Shown one piece after another: positions 1 to 8,951 of a stretch of DNA of 64,000 bases. This DNA is from Prochlorococcus marinus CUG1415 (GTDB lineage: Bacteria; Cyanobacteriota; Cyanobacteriia; PCC-6307; Cyanobiaceae), in assembly GCF_017696015.1 (NCBI RefSeq), contig NZ_JAAORL010000001.1, positions 310,001 through 374,000 on the forward strand, in the 5' to 3' direction. A program made the position numbers and the translations under genes. A model generated the notes under the pieces. The model made no database searches and had not been told where the DNA came from. It saw only the letters and a list, made by a program, of their open reading frames with translations. The number at the start of each line of letters is the position of its first letter. Position 1 is the stretch's first letter.

Positions 1-748
1 CAACAACTTCACCAACCTCAAGTCTATTCATTTTTTTCTCAACTAAAGCTCTTCTATGACTAAGTACTAATCTGTTTCTTTCTTCATCAACTTCAAGAAA
101 TTTTAAAGGTAAGTATTCACCTTCTAAGTCATCTTTAATTCTTCGAGCACTTATATGAGAACCGGGGATGAAACCTCTTAAGCCTTCTACCCTTACAAGA
201 GCACCACCTCTGTTTGTTGCGAAAACTTCGGAATATATAGTGGCATCTTCTTTTTGCAGTTGTCTAACTCTTTCCCATGCTCTTTGATATTCAATCCTTC
301 TAATAGAAAGTGCTAATTGGCCATCTTCATTTTCTTCACTCATTATGAAAAATTCTCTGCTTTCTGAAGGTTGTAAAACCTCATTTAGTCCTTCAACTCT
401 ATTTATTGAAACCTCCTGAACAGGCATAAAAGCAGCTGTTTTTGCACCTATATCTATCATGGCTCCTTTGGGTTCTAGAGCAAAAACTGTACCTTTTACT
501 AGATCGCCAGGCTTAAAGTTATAATCATACTTACCCAAAAGGGATGCAAATTCTTCTTGTGTGAAACCTGCATTATCAAAATCCGCATTTGTTCTGCTGG
601 AAGAAGAATCTGCTGAAGGAATGTCGTTCTTTTCGAATGATAAATCTTCCGCATTATGGGATGCTGAATTATTATCTAATTCAGACGAATTTTGAATTTC
701 TTTATCTTCAGAAATTTCTTTAATAGTTTGGGAAGAAGTTTCGTTCAT
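1..748 (-). CDS. rps1: 30S ribosomal protein S1 (partial, N-terminal part)
   Basis: Reading the minus strand from the ATG at 748 gives an open frame that runs off the window edge. The first 60 or so residues are acidic and serine-rich. S1-type OB-fold repeats begin near residue 78 (NFKPGDLVKGTVFALEPKGA). S1 binds mRNA on the small ribosomal subunit and helps place it for initiation. Cyanobacterial S1 normally has three S1 repeats and about 350-400 residues, so roughly two thirds is seen here. It is followed downstream by sequence outside the window; nrdR lies upstream on the same strand, an arrangement common in cyanobacteria. The 3' end cannot be given. Confidence 0.93.
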   Translation of the reverse strand, partial: MNETSSQTIKEISEDKEIQNSSELDNNSASHNAEDLSFEKNDIPSADSSSSRTNADFDNAGFTQEEFASLLGKYDYNFKPGDLVKGTVFALEPKGAMIDIGAKTAAFMPVQEVSINRVEGLNEVLQPSESREFFIMSEENEDGQLALSIRRIEYQRAWERVRQLQKEDATIYSEVFATNRGGALVRVEGLRGFIPGSHISARRIKDDLEGEYLPLKFLEVDEERNRLVLSHRRALVEKKMNRLEVGEVV

Positions 749-858
749 TTTTTACAACGCAGACTACCTAAGGTAGTTAGAAAGGAATGCTACTAGCCTG
801 CAAACCAATAGCAGAAAACATTTGTGTTATGTATTCTACACTTTAATGATGCTTAATT

Positions 859-1338
859 TTATAAAATTGAAGCTAATTTATTTTTTGAACTTCCTTTTAG
901 AGATTCCAGAGTAGAGATAAAATCTTTTACCCCATTAAATTTTCTGTAAACTGAGGCATATCTTATATAAGCAACTTCGTTTTCTTTCCTAAGGCTTTTA
1001 AGTATCAACTCTCCAATTTGTGAAGATTTAATATCTTTATTAGAATTTTGTATGATTTGTGATTCAATTCCATCTACAAAATTAATTATTGCTTCACTAG
1101 TGAAATTAGTCTTTTCGCAAGCTCTTGATATACCAGAAAATAATTTTTGTTTATCAAATAATTCTCTACCCCCATCTTTTTTAATAACTGAAATTGGCAT
1201 TGTTTCAACTCTTTCATAAGTGGTAAATCTGTAGCTGCAATTTAGACACTCTCTTCTTCTTCTAACACTTTTCCCACTATCAGCAGCTCTTGATTCCAAA
1301 ACTCTGCTATCCGTATTTTGACAGGTTGGACACTGCAT
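859..1338 (-). CDS. nrdR: Transcriptional repressor NrdR
   Basis: The 159-residue protein has the two halves of NrdR. An N-terminal zinc ribbon has Cys3/Cys6 and Cys31/Cys34 (MQCPTCQN and ECLNCSYRF), followed by an ATP-cone domain at about residues 46-136. The length is typical. NrdR senses adenine nucleotides and represses ribonucleotide reductase genes through NrdR boxes. No nrd gene is visible nearby. It sits between psbT and rps1 on the same strand, so it may be co-transcribed with rps1, although a terminator separates it from psbB-psbT. Confidence 0.95.
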   Translation of the reverse strand: MQCPTCQNTDSRVLESRAADSGKSVRRRRECLNCSYRFTTYERVETMPISVIKKDGGRELFDKQKLFSGISRACEKTNFTSEAIINFVDGIESQIIQNSNKDIKSSQIGELILKSLRKENEVAYIRYASVYRKFNGVKDFISTLESLKGSSKNKLASIL

Positions 1339-1401
1339 ATAGCGAAATAAGAAAATCTGTAACCCTAATACTAGATTAATATCACACTTATGAAAAGTAG
1401 A

Positions 1402-1432
1402 TAAAAAAAAACCCTCTTAGAAAGAGGGTTTT
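1402..1432 (-). terminator. Intrinsic terminator after psbB-psbT
   Basis: AAACCCTCTT (1409-1418) and AAGAGGGTTT (1422-1431) form a 10-bp stem with a 3-base loop. On the minus strand the stem is followed by a run of U from 1408 down to 1403. It lies just after the psbT stop. Confidence 0.85.
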
Positions 1433-1438
1433 AAAATT

Positions 1439-1537
1439 TTATTTTTTATCAAATTTAGGGGGATCTCTAAAAGCGATAGCAAAAAATAAAGTAACAACTG
1501 CAAGAGTTAAAATAAGAACGTAAGCAAAAGCTTCCAT
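1439..1537 (-). CDS. psbT: Photosystem II protein T
   Basis: A 32-residue frame on the minus strand begins [20 protein letters not shown] and ends in RDPPKFDKK. This is the standard PsbT pattern: one membrane helix and a short charged stromal tail. PsbT sits at the photosystem II dimer interface and supports assembly and repair. It lies 23 bases downstream of psbB on the same strand, the usual cyanobacterial and plastid order, and a terminator follows it. Confidence 0.95.
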   Translation of the reverse strand: MEAFAYVLILTLAVVTLFFAIAFRDPPKFDKK

Positions 1538-1560
1538 GAGAATAAATAATAAAGTTTAGT

Positions 1561-3084
1561 TTAAACCCTTCCTGGGATTCTTCTAGTGGTCTCGTCACCA
1601 AGTTTCTTGAATAGACCGAATTCAACTTGGTCGCCAATTTCAGAATCAATACCAGCAAAGTTGTTCTTGTAAAGGGTTCTTGAAGCATGCCACCAATGAC
1701 CGAATAAGAATAACAATCCGAAACATAAATGGGCATAGGTAAACCATGCTCTTGGAGAGCTTCGGAATACACCATCAGATTTATAAGTTTCTCTGTCAAA
1801 CTTAAATGCTTCGCCAAGCTGTGCTTTTCTAGCTAATCTTTTAACTACCGCAGGATCAGTAAATGTTTGACCATTTAAGTCTCCACCATAAATAGTTGCA
1901 GTAATGCCAGTTTGCTCAAACGAATACTTGGCTTCAGCTCTTCTAAATGGAATATCGGCCCTTACATTACCTTCTTTATCTTCAAGTATGACTGGGAAGT
2001 TCTCAAAGAAATTAGGTATTCTTCTTACTTCTAAATCATTACCTTCTTTATCTTGGAAAGTAATATGACCTTGCCAACCAGTTGGTAAGCCATCGCCATT
2101 AACAAGAGCTCCGACCCTAAATAATCCGCCTTTAGCAGGACTATTACCTACGTAGTCATAAAATGCTAATTTTTCTGGAATTGAAGCGTATGCTTCCTCT
2201 CTAGTAGCACCATTATCCATAGCTGTTTGGACTCTTCTATTTATCTCAGTTTTGAAATAACCAGAATCCCATTGATATCTTGTTGGACCAAACAACTCAA
2301 CTGGAGTTGTTGCTGATCCATACCACATTGTTCCTGCAACAACAAAAGATACGAAAAGAACAGCAGCTAAAGCACTAGCTAATACTCCTTCCAAACTTCC
2401 AAGCTTAAGCGCTTTATAAAGTCTTTCTCCAGGTCTGTTTGTGATATGAAAAATACCCCCAATAATACCCAATAGACCGGCTGCAATATGGTTCGCAACG
2501 ATCCCTCCAGGATTAAATGGATTAAAGCCATCTGCAGTCCAGGATGGAGACACTGGTTCAATATGACCGGTTAAACCATAAGGGTCTGAAACCCAAATAC
2601 CTACATTGGCACAATGAAAAGCTCCAAATCCAAAGCATGTAAGGCCAGCTAAGAGAAGGTGAATACCAAAAATTCTTGGTAGATCAAGTGCAGGTTCTCC
2701 TGTTCTTGAGTCCTCCCATAGTTCAAGATCCCAATATGTCCAATGCCATATTGAAGCTAACATCAAAAGTCCACTAAATACTATGTGTGCTGCTGCAACT
2801 CCTTCAAAACTCCAGAATCCGGGATCAACCCCAGTAGCACCGGTTATATCCCATCCGTTCCAACTTCCTGTGATTCCTAATCTTGCCATGAATGGCATGA
2901 CGTACATCCCCTGTCTCCACATTGGATTGAGAACAGCATCTGAAGGATCAAAAATGGCTAATTCATAAAGAGCCATAGAACCGGCCCAGCCGGCTAATAA
3001 TGCAGTATGCATGAGATGCACAGCCAGTAGTCGACCTGGGTCGTTAATAACTACTGTGTGCACTCGATACCAAGGCAATCCCAT
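1561..3084 (-). CDS. psbB: Photosystem II CP47 chlorophyll-binding protein
   Basis: The 507-residue protein starts [20 protein letters not shown], the conserved CP47 N-terminus. It contains six hydrophobic helices and the large lumenal loop between helices 5 and 6 (about residues 260-450) with many conserved His residues for chlorophyll. CP47 is the inner antenna that passes excitation to the photosystem II reaction centre in the thylakoid membrane. It heads a psbB-psbT unit read on the minus strand. The divergent spacer at 3085-3307 separates it from the ferredoxin gene and should hold both promoters. Confidence 0.98.
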   Translation of the reverse strand: MGLPWYRVHTVVINDPGRLLAVHLMHTALLAGWAGSMALYELAIFDPSDAVLNPMWRQGMYVMPFMARLGITGSWNGWDITGATGVDPGFWSFEGVAAAHIVFSGLLMLASIWHWTYWDLELWEDSRTGEPALDLPRIFGIHLLLAGLTCFGFGAFHCANVGIWVSDPYGLTGHIEPVSPSWTADGFNPFNPGGIVANHIAAGLLGIIGGIFHITNRPGERLYKALKLGSLEGVLASALAAVLFVSFVVAGTMWYGSATTPVELFGPTRYQWDSGYFKTEINRRVQTAMDNGATREEAYASIPEKLAFYDYVGNSPAKGGLFRVGALVNGDGLPTGWQGHITFQDKEGNDLEVRRIPNFFENFPVILEDKEGNVRADIPFRRAEAKYSFEQTGITATIYGGDLNGQTFTDPAVVKRLARKAQLGEAFKFDRETYKSDGVFRSSPRAWFTYAHLCFGLLFLFGHWWHASRTLYKNNFAGIDSEIGDQVEFGLFKKLGDETTRRIPGRV

Positions 3085-3307
3085 CGGTTAATTTCTAGAT
3101 AACTATGCTGAATAAACAGCTAAACATCACGATAGTAAGGGTTTTTTAGTCTTTGAGGGATTTTTGTAAATAAATTTATTTTCTTGCAAAAATTGGCCAA
3201 ATCAATTCCTATTACTTTAGTTTCGAGGAATTTTGGGCTAAAAATTGTTAATATTTTGGTCACAATTCTCAAAGTAAAACGCCAAAATAGGAAAAATAAC
3301 TACAAAA

Positions 3308-3658
3308 ATGGCAACTATTAGATTCATCCGAGAAGGAGTTGATATTCAGTGTAAAACTGGAGAAAATTTAAGGGATTTCATAATTAGAGAGAAATTACAA
3401 CTTTATGGGCCTAAAGGAATGTTGGGTAATTGTGGTGGAGCAGGACAATGCAGTACTTGTTTCGTTTCTATAGAAGGAGGAAGCAAAAATTCTTTGAGTC
3501 CACTTACTACTGTGGAAGAAGAGAAACTTAAAAATAGACCTAAAAATTGGAGACTTGCATGTCAAACTCTAATTAATTCATCTGCAGTAATACTTACAAA
3601 ACCTCAATCTCCTCCTTCTAACTTAAAGGAACTAAAAGAAAGGAGTGATAATAAATAA
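3308..3658 (+). CDS. 2Fe-2S ferredoxin-like protein
   Basis: The 116-residue protein has a plant-type ferredoxin fold with four cluster cysteines: Cys42, Cys48, Cys51 (NCGGAGQCSTC) and Cys85 (LACQTLI). The spacing CX5CX2C then C is that of 2Fe-2S ferredoxins, though the CGGAGQC loop differs from the photosynthetic PetF loop, so it is probably a minor ferredoxin. It is divergent from psbB and upstream of psbM. The C-terminal 20 residues are polar and unlikely to be structured. The electron partner cannot be read from sequence. Confidence 0.88.
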   Translation: MATIRFIREGVDIQCKTGENLRDFIIREKLQLYGPKGMLGNCGGAGQCSTCFVSIEGGSKNSLSPLTTVEEEKLKNRPKNWRLACQTLINSSAVILTKPQSPPSNLKELKERSDNK

Positions 3659-3772
3659 TTATCTCGTTAAATTGTTTAAGACTGTTAATCAGTTGAGGCA
3701 ATTTATTGATTTTTTCACTTTATTTCTATTTAAATGTTTATAGTCTATTTAATTATGAAATCGTCACTCTAA

Positions 3773-3925
3773 ATGGAAACAACAAATTTTGGGTTCATAG
3801 CAAGTCTTCTTTTCGTGGGAGTACCAACTATTTTTCTAATAGGTTTATATATCTCCACTCAAGATGGTGAAAAATCAAGCTTCTTCTCAGATTCTGGTAA
3901 AGGTAAACTGGGACCAAAACGCTAA
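3773..3925 (+). CDS. psbM: Photosystem II protein M
   Basis: A 50-residue frame starts METTNFGFIASLLFVGVPTI and has a single membrane helix and a polar tail ending KGKLGPKR. The N-terminus matches PsbM, a one-helix subunit at the photosystem II dimer interface. The tail is longer than in most cyanobacteria, as is usual in Prochlorococcus. It is too short to be found by length-based gene calling. prmC starts 12 bases after its stop on the same strand. Confidence 0.93.
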   Translation: METTNFGFIASLLFVGVPTIFLIGLYISTQDGEKSSFFSDSGKGKLGPKR

Positions 3926-3937
3926 ATTAATTAATTA

Positions 3938-4807
3938 ATGTTTTATGTTTCTGCAAAAGAATTTTTATTGTGGGAAAAAAAACAATTATTTAAAGGGGGA
4001 GATAAAGAATCTCTTTATCTCTTGTTAGAATCAATAGCCGGAATATCTCATAATGAAATTAATTTACTTAGATTGAACTCTGAGGGAGATTTTTATTTTC
4101 AAAAAAACTTAGATTTAATTGAATCTGTTTGGGATAATCATCTTACAAATAATGTACCTATTCAACATCTATCTGGATTTACTTTCTGGAGAGATCTGAA
4201 ATTAAGTGTTTCTGAAAACGTACTAATTCCAAGGCCAGAAACGGAGTTAATAATTGATATTGTACTTAAGATTTTTGAAAACAATTCCAAAAAATTAGTT
4301 TTTGCTGAGTTGGGAACTGGATCAGGTGCTATTAGTATTGCTTTAGCAATGGCAAATCCTTCATGGGAGGGAATTGCTACTGATATTGATAAAAATGCAA
4401 TAGATATTGCATCCAGAAATTTTATGAATTCTTCAAATCAGCAGAATTTGAGATTTTGTTGTGGACATTGGTGGAATCCTCTTGAGTCTTTAAAAGGTGA
4501 ATTAGATCTTGTGATTTCAAACCCGCCATACATTCCTGAAGAAATATATAAAAAATTGCCGGTTGAAGTAAAGAATTTTGAACCTAAAATTGCTTTATTA
4601 GCAGGCAAAGATGGTTTGGAACATATTCGGGAAATAATATACAAGGCGCCATCATTCTTAAAAGAAAAAGGATGGTTAATACTTGAGAATCATTTTGATC
4701 AAGGATCAATCGTAAGACAATTGTTTCTTGAGAATAGATTTACATCTGTAGAAGTCTTACAAGATTTTTCGGGTATTGGAAGATTTACAATTGGAAGATA
4801 TAAATAA
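3938..4807 (+). CDS. prmC: Release factor glutamine methyltransferase PrmC (HemK)
   Basis: The 289-residue class I methyltransferase has a helical N-terminal domain (1-90), the SAM-binding loop ELGTGSG at 125-131 and the signature NPPY at 195-198. NPPY is typical of enzymes that methylate a glutamine or adenine amide nitrogen. PrmC methylates the glutamine of the GGQ motif of release factors RF1 and RF2. It lies between psbM and tsaC, the second member of a frequent translation-related pair. Length and motifs are normal. Confidence 0.94.
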   Translation: MFYVSAKEFLLWEKKQLFKGGDKESLYLLLESIAGISHNEINLLRLNSEGDFYFQKNLDLIESVWDNHLTNNVPIQHLSGFTFWRDLKLSVSENVLIPRPETELIIDIVLKIFENNSKKLVFAELGTGSGAISIALAMANPSWEGIATDIDKNAIDIASRNFMNSSNQQNLRFCCGHWWNPLESLKGELDLVISNPPYIPEEIYKKLPVEVKNFEPKIALLAGKDGLEHIREIIYKAPSFLKEKGWLILENHFDQGSIVRQLFLENRFTSVEVLQDFSGIGRFTIGRYK

Positions 4808-4830
4808 ATTATGATTAGTTCATAATTTCA

Positions 4831-5412
4831 ATGAATGTAATTAATAAAGAATCGGCTCTTGAGAAACTTAAAAGTGGTTTGCCTATCATTTTTCAGACAG
4901 ATACTTTACCTGCAATTGGATGTTTGCCAGAGTTTTCAAAGATAATTTATGACATAAAAAAAAGAGATAGCAACAAGCCCTTAATTCTTATGGGAGCAGA
5001 AAATGAACAATTAATAGATTATGTTGATGAATCTGCTAAAGAAGATTTTGAAAATTTAGCTGCCAAATATTGGCCAGGAGCTTTAACTTTGATTATTCCT
5101 GTTTCAGAGAATAAAAAATCAACCTTAACAAGTAAAAATTTTACTCTAGGTTTAAGAATTCCAAATTCATATATGGCTCAATCCCTTATGAGAGAAGCAG
5201 GACCATTATTAACTTCGAGTGCAAATATTTCGGGCTTCAAGGGATCAATTAAAGCTGAGGGAATTGCTTTAGACTTTCCTAGCGTAGATATTCTTGGACC
5301 GGTTCCTTGGGAAAAAGGTAGCGGAAAAGCAAGTACTATAATTTCTTGGAATAATAGTGAAGACTGGAGACTGATTAGAGAAGGAGAAGTATTAATTCAG
5401 GAATTGCATTAA
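4831..5412 (+). CDS. tsaC: L-threonylcarbamoyladenylate synthase (TsaC/Sua5/YrdC family)
   Basis: The 193-residue protein has the YrdC fold: a substrate region near the N-terminus (PIIFQTDTLPAIGC), the KRDSNKPL segment, the WPGALTLI motif and LTSSANISG. It makes threonylcarbamoyl-AMP from threonine, bicarbonate and ATP, the first step of the t6A37 tRNA modification. The length fits the short TsaC form without the C-terminal Sua5 domain. It follows prmC by 23 bases and its stop overlaps the next small gene (TAATG). Confidence 0.92.
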   Translation: MNVINKESALEKLKSGLPIIFQTDTLPAIGCLPEFSKIIYDIKKRDSNKPLILMGAENEQLIDYVDESAKEDFENLAAKYWPGALTLIIPVSENKKSTLTSKNFTLGLRIPNSYMAQSLMREAGPLLTSSANISGFKGSIKAEGIALDFPSVDILGPVPWEKGSGKASTIISWNNSEDWRLIREGEVLIQELH

Positions 5413-5579
5413 TGTTTTTATTATTGTGTTTTGTTTTGTTAATTCAATTTTTTACTTATTGGATATTTGAACCACTTGCATCTTTTTTAGAGTATGTTCT
5501 TGAAATAAGATTATTTCCTATTATTGCTTTAGTAGGTTTTATTTTGTTATTTTCGGCAAAAAATATTGAACAGAATTGA
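5412..5579 (+). CDS. Small membrane protein, unknown function
   Basis: A 55-residue frame starts at an ATG that overlaps the tsaC stop by one base, which suggests translational coupling. It is almost entirely hydrophobic, with two predicted helices (about residues 2-20 and 33-50) separated by a short polar turn (FLEYVLEIR). No family is recognised. It ends just before tRNA-Thr on the opposite strand. Confidence 0.6.
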   Translation: MFLLLCFVLLIQFFTYWIFEPLASFLEYVLEIRLFPIIALVGFILLFSAKNIEQN

Positions 5580-5590
5580 ATATCTCAAAA

Positions 5591-5662
5591 TGCCGGCTAA
5601 CAGATTTGAACTGATGACCTTCGCTTTACAAAAGCGCTGCTCTACCGCTGAGCTAAGCCGGC
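5591..5662 (-). tRNA. tRNA-Thr (UGU)
   Basis: The 72-base gene on the minus strand folds as a cloverleaf with a GCCGGCU/AGCCGGC acceptor stem, D-arm AGCTCAGCGGTAGAGCA, anticodon loop CTTTTGTAAAG (anticodon UGU) and T-arm GTTCAAATC. No CCA is encoded. Confidence 0.95.
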
Positions 5663-5725
5663 CTTATTACATCTTACAATTAAGGAGGAGCAATTATTAG
5701 TATTTTTTTAGCTTTTTATAATTTA

Positions 5726-6052
5726 TTACTTTTGTAGATCTTTATCACTTTTATCATTTTTTTTAAACTTGATTTCCCCTGAAAGAGTTCTTTTGATTGG
5801 TAAATTGGCTACTAATGCAGTCATTCTGTCTTCCGTCTCTAAACTTACTGCTACTTCCTCAAAATCAATCTCAACATATTTAGCAACAACATCAAGGATT
5901 TCTTTCCTCATTTTATCCAAAAGATCAGTTGTTAAGGAACTCATATCCACTCTGTCATGAGCCAGAACAAGTTGTAATCTTTCTCTAGCTGTATTTGCGC
6001 TAGCCGTTTCTCTTCCTAGTAATTTGTTTATAAGGTCTCTGAGAGTCATCAT
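5726..6052 (-). CDS. minE: Cell division topological specificity factor MinE
   Basis: The 108-residue protein has the N-terminal membrane/MinD-binding segment and the C-terminal dimerisation domain of MinE ([12 protein letters not shown] at about 23-34, the most conserved stretch). MinE stimulates the MinD ATPase and drives the Min pattern that keeps the Z ring at mid-cell. It is the last gene of a minC-minD-minE unit on the minus strand, one base after minD. Confidence 0.95.
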   Translation of the reverse strand: MMTLRDLINKLLGRETASANTARERLQLVLAHDRVDMSSLTTDLLDKMRKEILDVVAKYVEIDFEEVAVSLETEDRMTALVANLPIKRTLSGEIKFKKNDKSDKDLQK

Positions 6053-6053
6053 T

Positions 6054-6869
6054 TTAAAAAACCCGTGTTTGCATTAATCTGATGAATTTATCTTTAAGGC
6101 TTTTACCTTCATTTTTGGGGTCAATAATTGGCACATCCTTTCCAGTTAGTCTCTGTGAAACATTCAAATAGCATTTTTTTGCAGGAGATATACTATCTGT
6201 AAGTGTTAGTGGCTCTCCTCTATTGGTACTTATTATTACTTGTTCATCCTCTAAAACAATACCTAGTAACGGTAAAGAAAGGATTCCTTGAACATCTTCG
6301 ATAGATAACATTTCTTGACTAGCCATCATATTGGGACGCACTCTATTGATTACAAGCTGGATAGGCTCAATATCAGATGTATTAAGAATTCCTATAACTC
6401 TATCGGCATCTCGTACTGCAGATAATTCAGGGTTGGTAACAACAATAGCCTCTTTACAAGCTGCAAGGGCATTCTTAAAACCATCCTCTACTCCAGCAGG
6501 ACAATCTACTAAAACAAAATCAAATTTTTCACTAAGCAGCTCACTGATTTTCTGCATATCTTCTGGCTTCATCCAATCCAACATCCTAGGATCTCCAGCA
6601 GGTAAAAGAGCAAGATTAGGCTCCTTTTTATGTCTGACCAGTGCTTGTTCAAGACGACAATTTTTGTCTAGGACATCTTGAGCAGTATAGATAATACGAT
6701 TTTCTAATCCTAGAAGAAGATCTAAATTTCTTAAGCCGAAATCAGCATCTAATACTGCAGTGGTTGCTCCGCTGTTGGCAAGTGCTATGCCTAGATTTGC
6801 AGTTAAGGTGGTTTTACCAACACCGCCTTTCCCTGAACAAATTAATATAGTGCGAGTATTTTTCGACAC
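6054..6869 (-). CDS. minD: Septum site-determining protein MinD
   Basis: The 271-residue ParA-type ATPase has the deviant Walker A motif GKGGVGKTT (13-21) and the switch region [12 protein letters not shown]. The C-terminal amphipathic helix ([15 protein letters not shown]) carries it to the membrane. MinD recruits MinC to block division away from mid-cell and is released by MinE. It lies between minC and minE. All key residues are intact. Confidence 0.96.
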   Translation of the reverse strand: MSKNTRTILICSGKGGVGKTTLTANLGIALANSGATTAVLDADFGLRNLDLLLGLENRIIYTAQDVLDKNCRLEQALVRHKKEPNLALLPAGDPRMLDWMKPEDMQKISELLSEKFDFVLVDCPAGVEDGFKNALAACKEAIVVTNPELSAVRDADRVIGILNTSDIEPIQLVINRVRPNMMASQEMLSIEDVQGILSLPLLGIVLEDEQVIISTNRGEPLTLTDSISPAKKCYLNVSQRLTGKDVPIIDPKNEGKSLKDKFIRLMQTRVF

Positions 6870-6987
6870 GAATTTAAGGATTTTCCAAATAATAAGGCCA
6901 CTATTGAGAAAGTTAAATATTTTAAAGATTAAGTAATTCTTAAATTTATCAACTTTGAATTAATTTATTTCAAATGATTGATTAATT

Positions 6988-7641
6988 TTAAGTTTTTATT
7001 AGGTATGGCTTGATAATTATTATTTTATTATCTATTAAAGCAATTTCAGGATAAGAATTTCTGGGCTTTTCCTTGGGTCCAATAGCTATCACATCAGCAA
7101 TTCTTAACTGTAAAGGGTTTAAATAAAGTGATGAAATAGAGGCATTATTATCCCCACCCTTTCCTGCGAAGGCGATCCCTAGGAGCTTTCCCCAAACGTA
7201 AATATTTTTCTTGGCGGAAACTATTGCTCCAGGATTAACGTCTCCAATAATGCATAGGTTCCCATTTGAAGATATTCTATCTCCTGATCTTACTGTCCCT
7301 TCGTGAAGAATATCGTCTTTCTTTTTTGAATTAAGTAAAAGTAACTTTTTTAACTCTTTTTCTCTAACAAAAGTTGAATCTATTTTTAAAGAGTTTCCAG
7401 CTATTATTGTATCTCTATTATTTGAATAGATGAATAAAGAAAAATTATTAATTTTGTCAAAATTAATTTTTAATTTTGATAATTGATCAGCACTTATTGA
7501 CTCATTGATTGCGAAAAATTTTGCTTCCAGAGGTCCTTTCATCAAAGAAATTTTTTTAAAAGTTTCATGGATATCGTCCCAATTTTCAAATGATATATTT
7601 TCTAGAGATTGACTTTTGAGATTATTTATAACGATTTTCAT
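6988..7641 (-). CDS. minC: Septum site-determining protein MinC
   Basis: The 217-residue protein shows the C-terminal MinC right-handed beta-helix (about residues 105-215): TVRSGDRISSNGNLCIIGDVNPGA and YVWGKLLGIAFAG, with Gly at the turns. The N-terminal FtsZ-inhibiting domain is diverged and asparagine-rich, as in other Prochlorococcus. MinC blocks FtsZ assembly with MinD. It leads the min cluster, 118 bases before minD, and the HD phosphohydrolase gene lies 15 bases upstream on the same strand. Confidence 0.92.
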   Translation of the reverse strand: MKIVINNLKSQSLENISFENWDDIHETFKKISLMKGPLEAKFFAINESISADQLSKLKINFDKINNFSLFIYSNNRDTIIAGNSLKIDSTFVREKELKKLLLLNSKKKDDILHEGTVRSGDRISSNGNLCIIGDVNPGAIVSAKKNIYVWGKLLGIAFAGKGGDNNASISSLYLNPLQLRIADVIAIGPKEKPRNSYPEIALIDNKIIIIKPYLIKT

Positions 7642-7656
7642 TGAATTATTTATCTT

Positions 7657-8913
7657 TTAGGAATTATTTCTTATTAATGAAATTTGATTTTTAATTTCAT
7701 TTTTGATCACACCTGGATAAACAATAAAGGAGATTTCTTCAGACTTCATTAAAGTTTTTATTAATGCAGAACTATTCTCTAATGAGTTTTGATAGGCTCC
7801 ATCCCAAATTTTTAGTGCATTGTTAGATTCAAAACCTTTAAAAGATCTTTCCTTGATTCCACAAAAAATTTCTGAATCATAATTATTTTCTTCGCATAAT
7901 TTTCTTGCAAATGCAAGGATTTCTAACCTATCTATTTTACTTAAAAAACTTATGTCTGATGCTTTTAATAAATCTCTATCAATAAACATTTTGCATAACG
8001 TAGAAAGTGGCTCGAAAGATTCATCTTTCCATCTAATCAAATGGTAGTAAAAGGTTATATCATCATTTCTTATGAAATCATCAAAATCAACCTTTGCAGG
8101 AGAAAATATCCATTTATAAAGAGATTTATCTAACCAAATTTTCTTTTCATAATTATTTTTTATTGTAAATATTATTTTTTCCAGAATCCATGATGATATT
8201 TCGTTTATTCTGTGGTTATAGATAGTTCTATACATCAAGTTTCTTAGTACTAAAAAATGCTCAATTGCGATAACTCCTTTTGGTTTGATTGCAATATTGC
8301 CGTCAGGTGCAAAAGTAAGGCCTGAAATAATTCTTTCTAAATCTACTAAGCCATATTTGGTACCTGTGTTGTAACTATCACGTAAAAGATAATCGAGACG
8401 ATCGCAGTCTATTTCACTGCTAATCAATGTTTTTAAAGGGTTTGAAAATAGTTGTTTTGATTCAAATAATTCCCCAATTAGTCTAGGTAATTCGTTGTCA
8501 TACTTTTTGAGAATTAAATTTATTGGAGAATAATTTTTAACTAAATTTTGAGACCATCGTTCGTGATTATGATCGAATATTGCTTCACTGGTATGGCTCA
8601 AAGGTCCATGACCTAAATCATGTAATAGAGCTGCTCCATAGAGAACAAATTTATTTTCACAAAATGAAGATTTACCTTCAATTAATTTCTTATATATTTT
8701 TCTCGCGATACAAAAAACGCCAATTGAGTGGGTGAATCTACTTGATTCTGCACCATGAAAAAGCAATGATGCTGCCCCTAATTGTTTTATTCTTCTCAAC
8801 CTTTGAAAAGCGATAGTATCAATTAATTCCATAATCATTAATTCTTCTGGCTTCCCTGAATCAAATACTATTTCTTTATGAATTGGATCATGAAAAATCC
8901 TTTTAATACTCAT
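7657..8913 (-). CDS. HD-domain phosphohydrolase (dNTPase-like)
   Basis: The 418-residue protein carries an HD metal-binding core: FTHSIGV (first His), LLHDLGHGPLSHTSE (HD pair with following His) and SSEIDCDRLDYLLRDSYNTG (last Asp). The order and the RLDYLLRD segment place it with the YdhJ/SAMHD1-like branch, which hydrolyses nucleoside triphosphates or related compounds. The substrate cannot be read. It precedes minC by 15 bases and follows ctpA, all on the minus strand. Confidence 0.87.
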   Translation of the reverse strand: MSIKRIFHDPIHKEIVFDSGKPEELMIMELIDTIAFQRLRRIKQLGAASLLFHGAESSRFTHSIGVFCIARKIYKKLIEGKSSFCENKFVLYGAALLHDLGHGPLSHTSEAIFDHNHERWSQNLVKNYSPINLILKKYDNELPRLIGELFESKQLFSNPLKTLISSEIDCDRLDYLLRDSYNTGTKYGLVDLERIISGLTFAPDGNIAIKPKGVIAIEHFLVLRNLMYRTIYNHRINEISSWILEKIIFTIKNNYEKKIWLDKSLYKWIFSPAKVDFDDFIRNDDITFYYHLIRWKDESFEPLSTLCKMFIDRDLLKASDISFLSKIDRLEILAFARKLCEENNYDSEIFCGIKERSFKGFESNNALKIWDGAYQNSLENSSALIKTLMKSEEISFIVYPGVIKNEIKNQISLIRNNS

Positions 8914-8951
8914 AGTGTTTAAAATTTTCTAAAAAACAAACTTTTGCTATT

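Noticed and set aside
1467-1817. Open frames antisense to psbB and psbT
   Set aside because: They are shadows of psbB/psbT, which are conserved and in the opposite frame.
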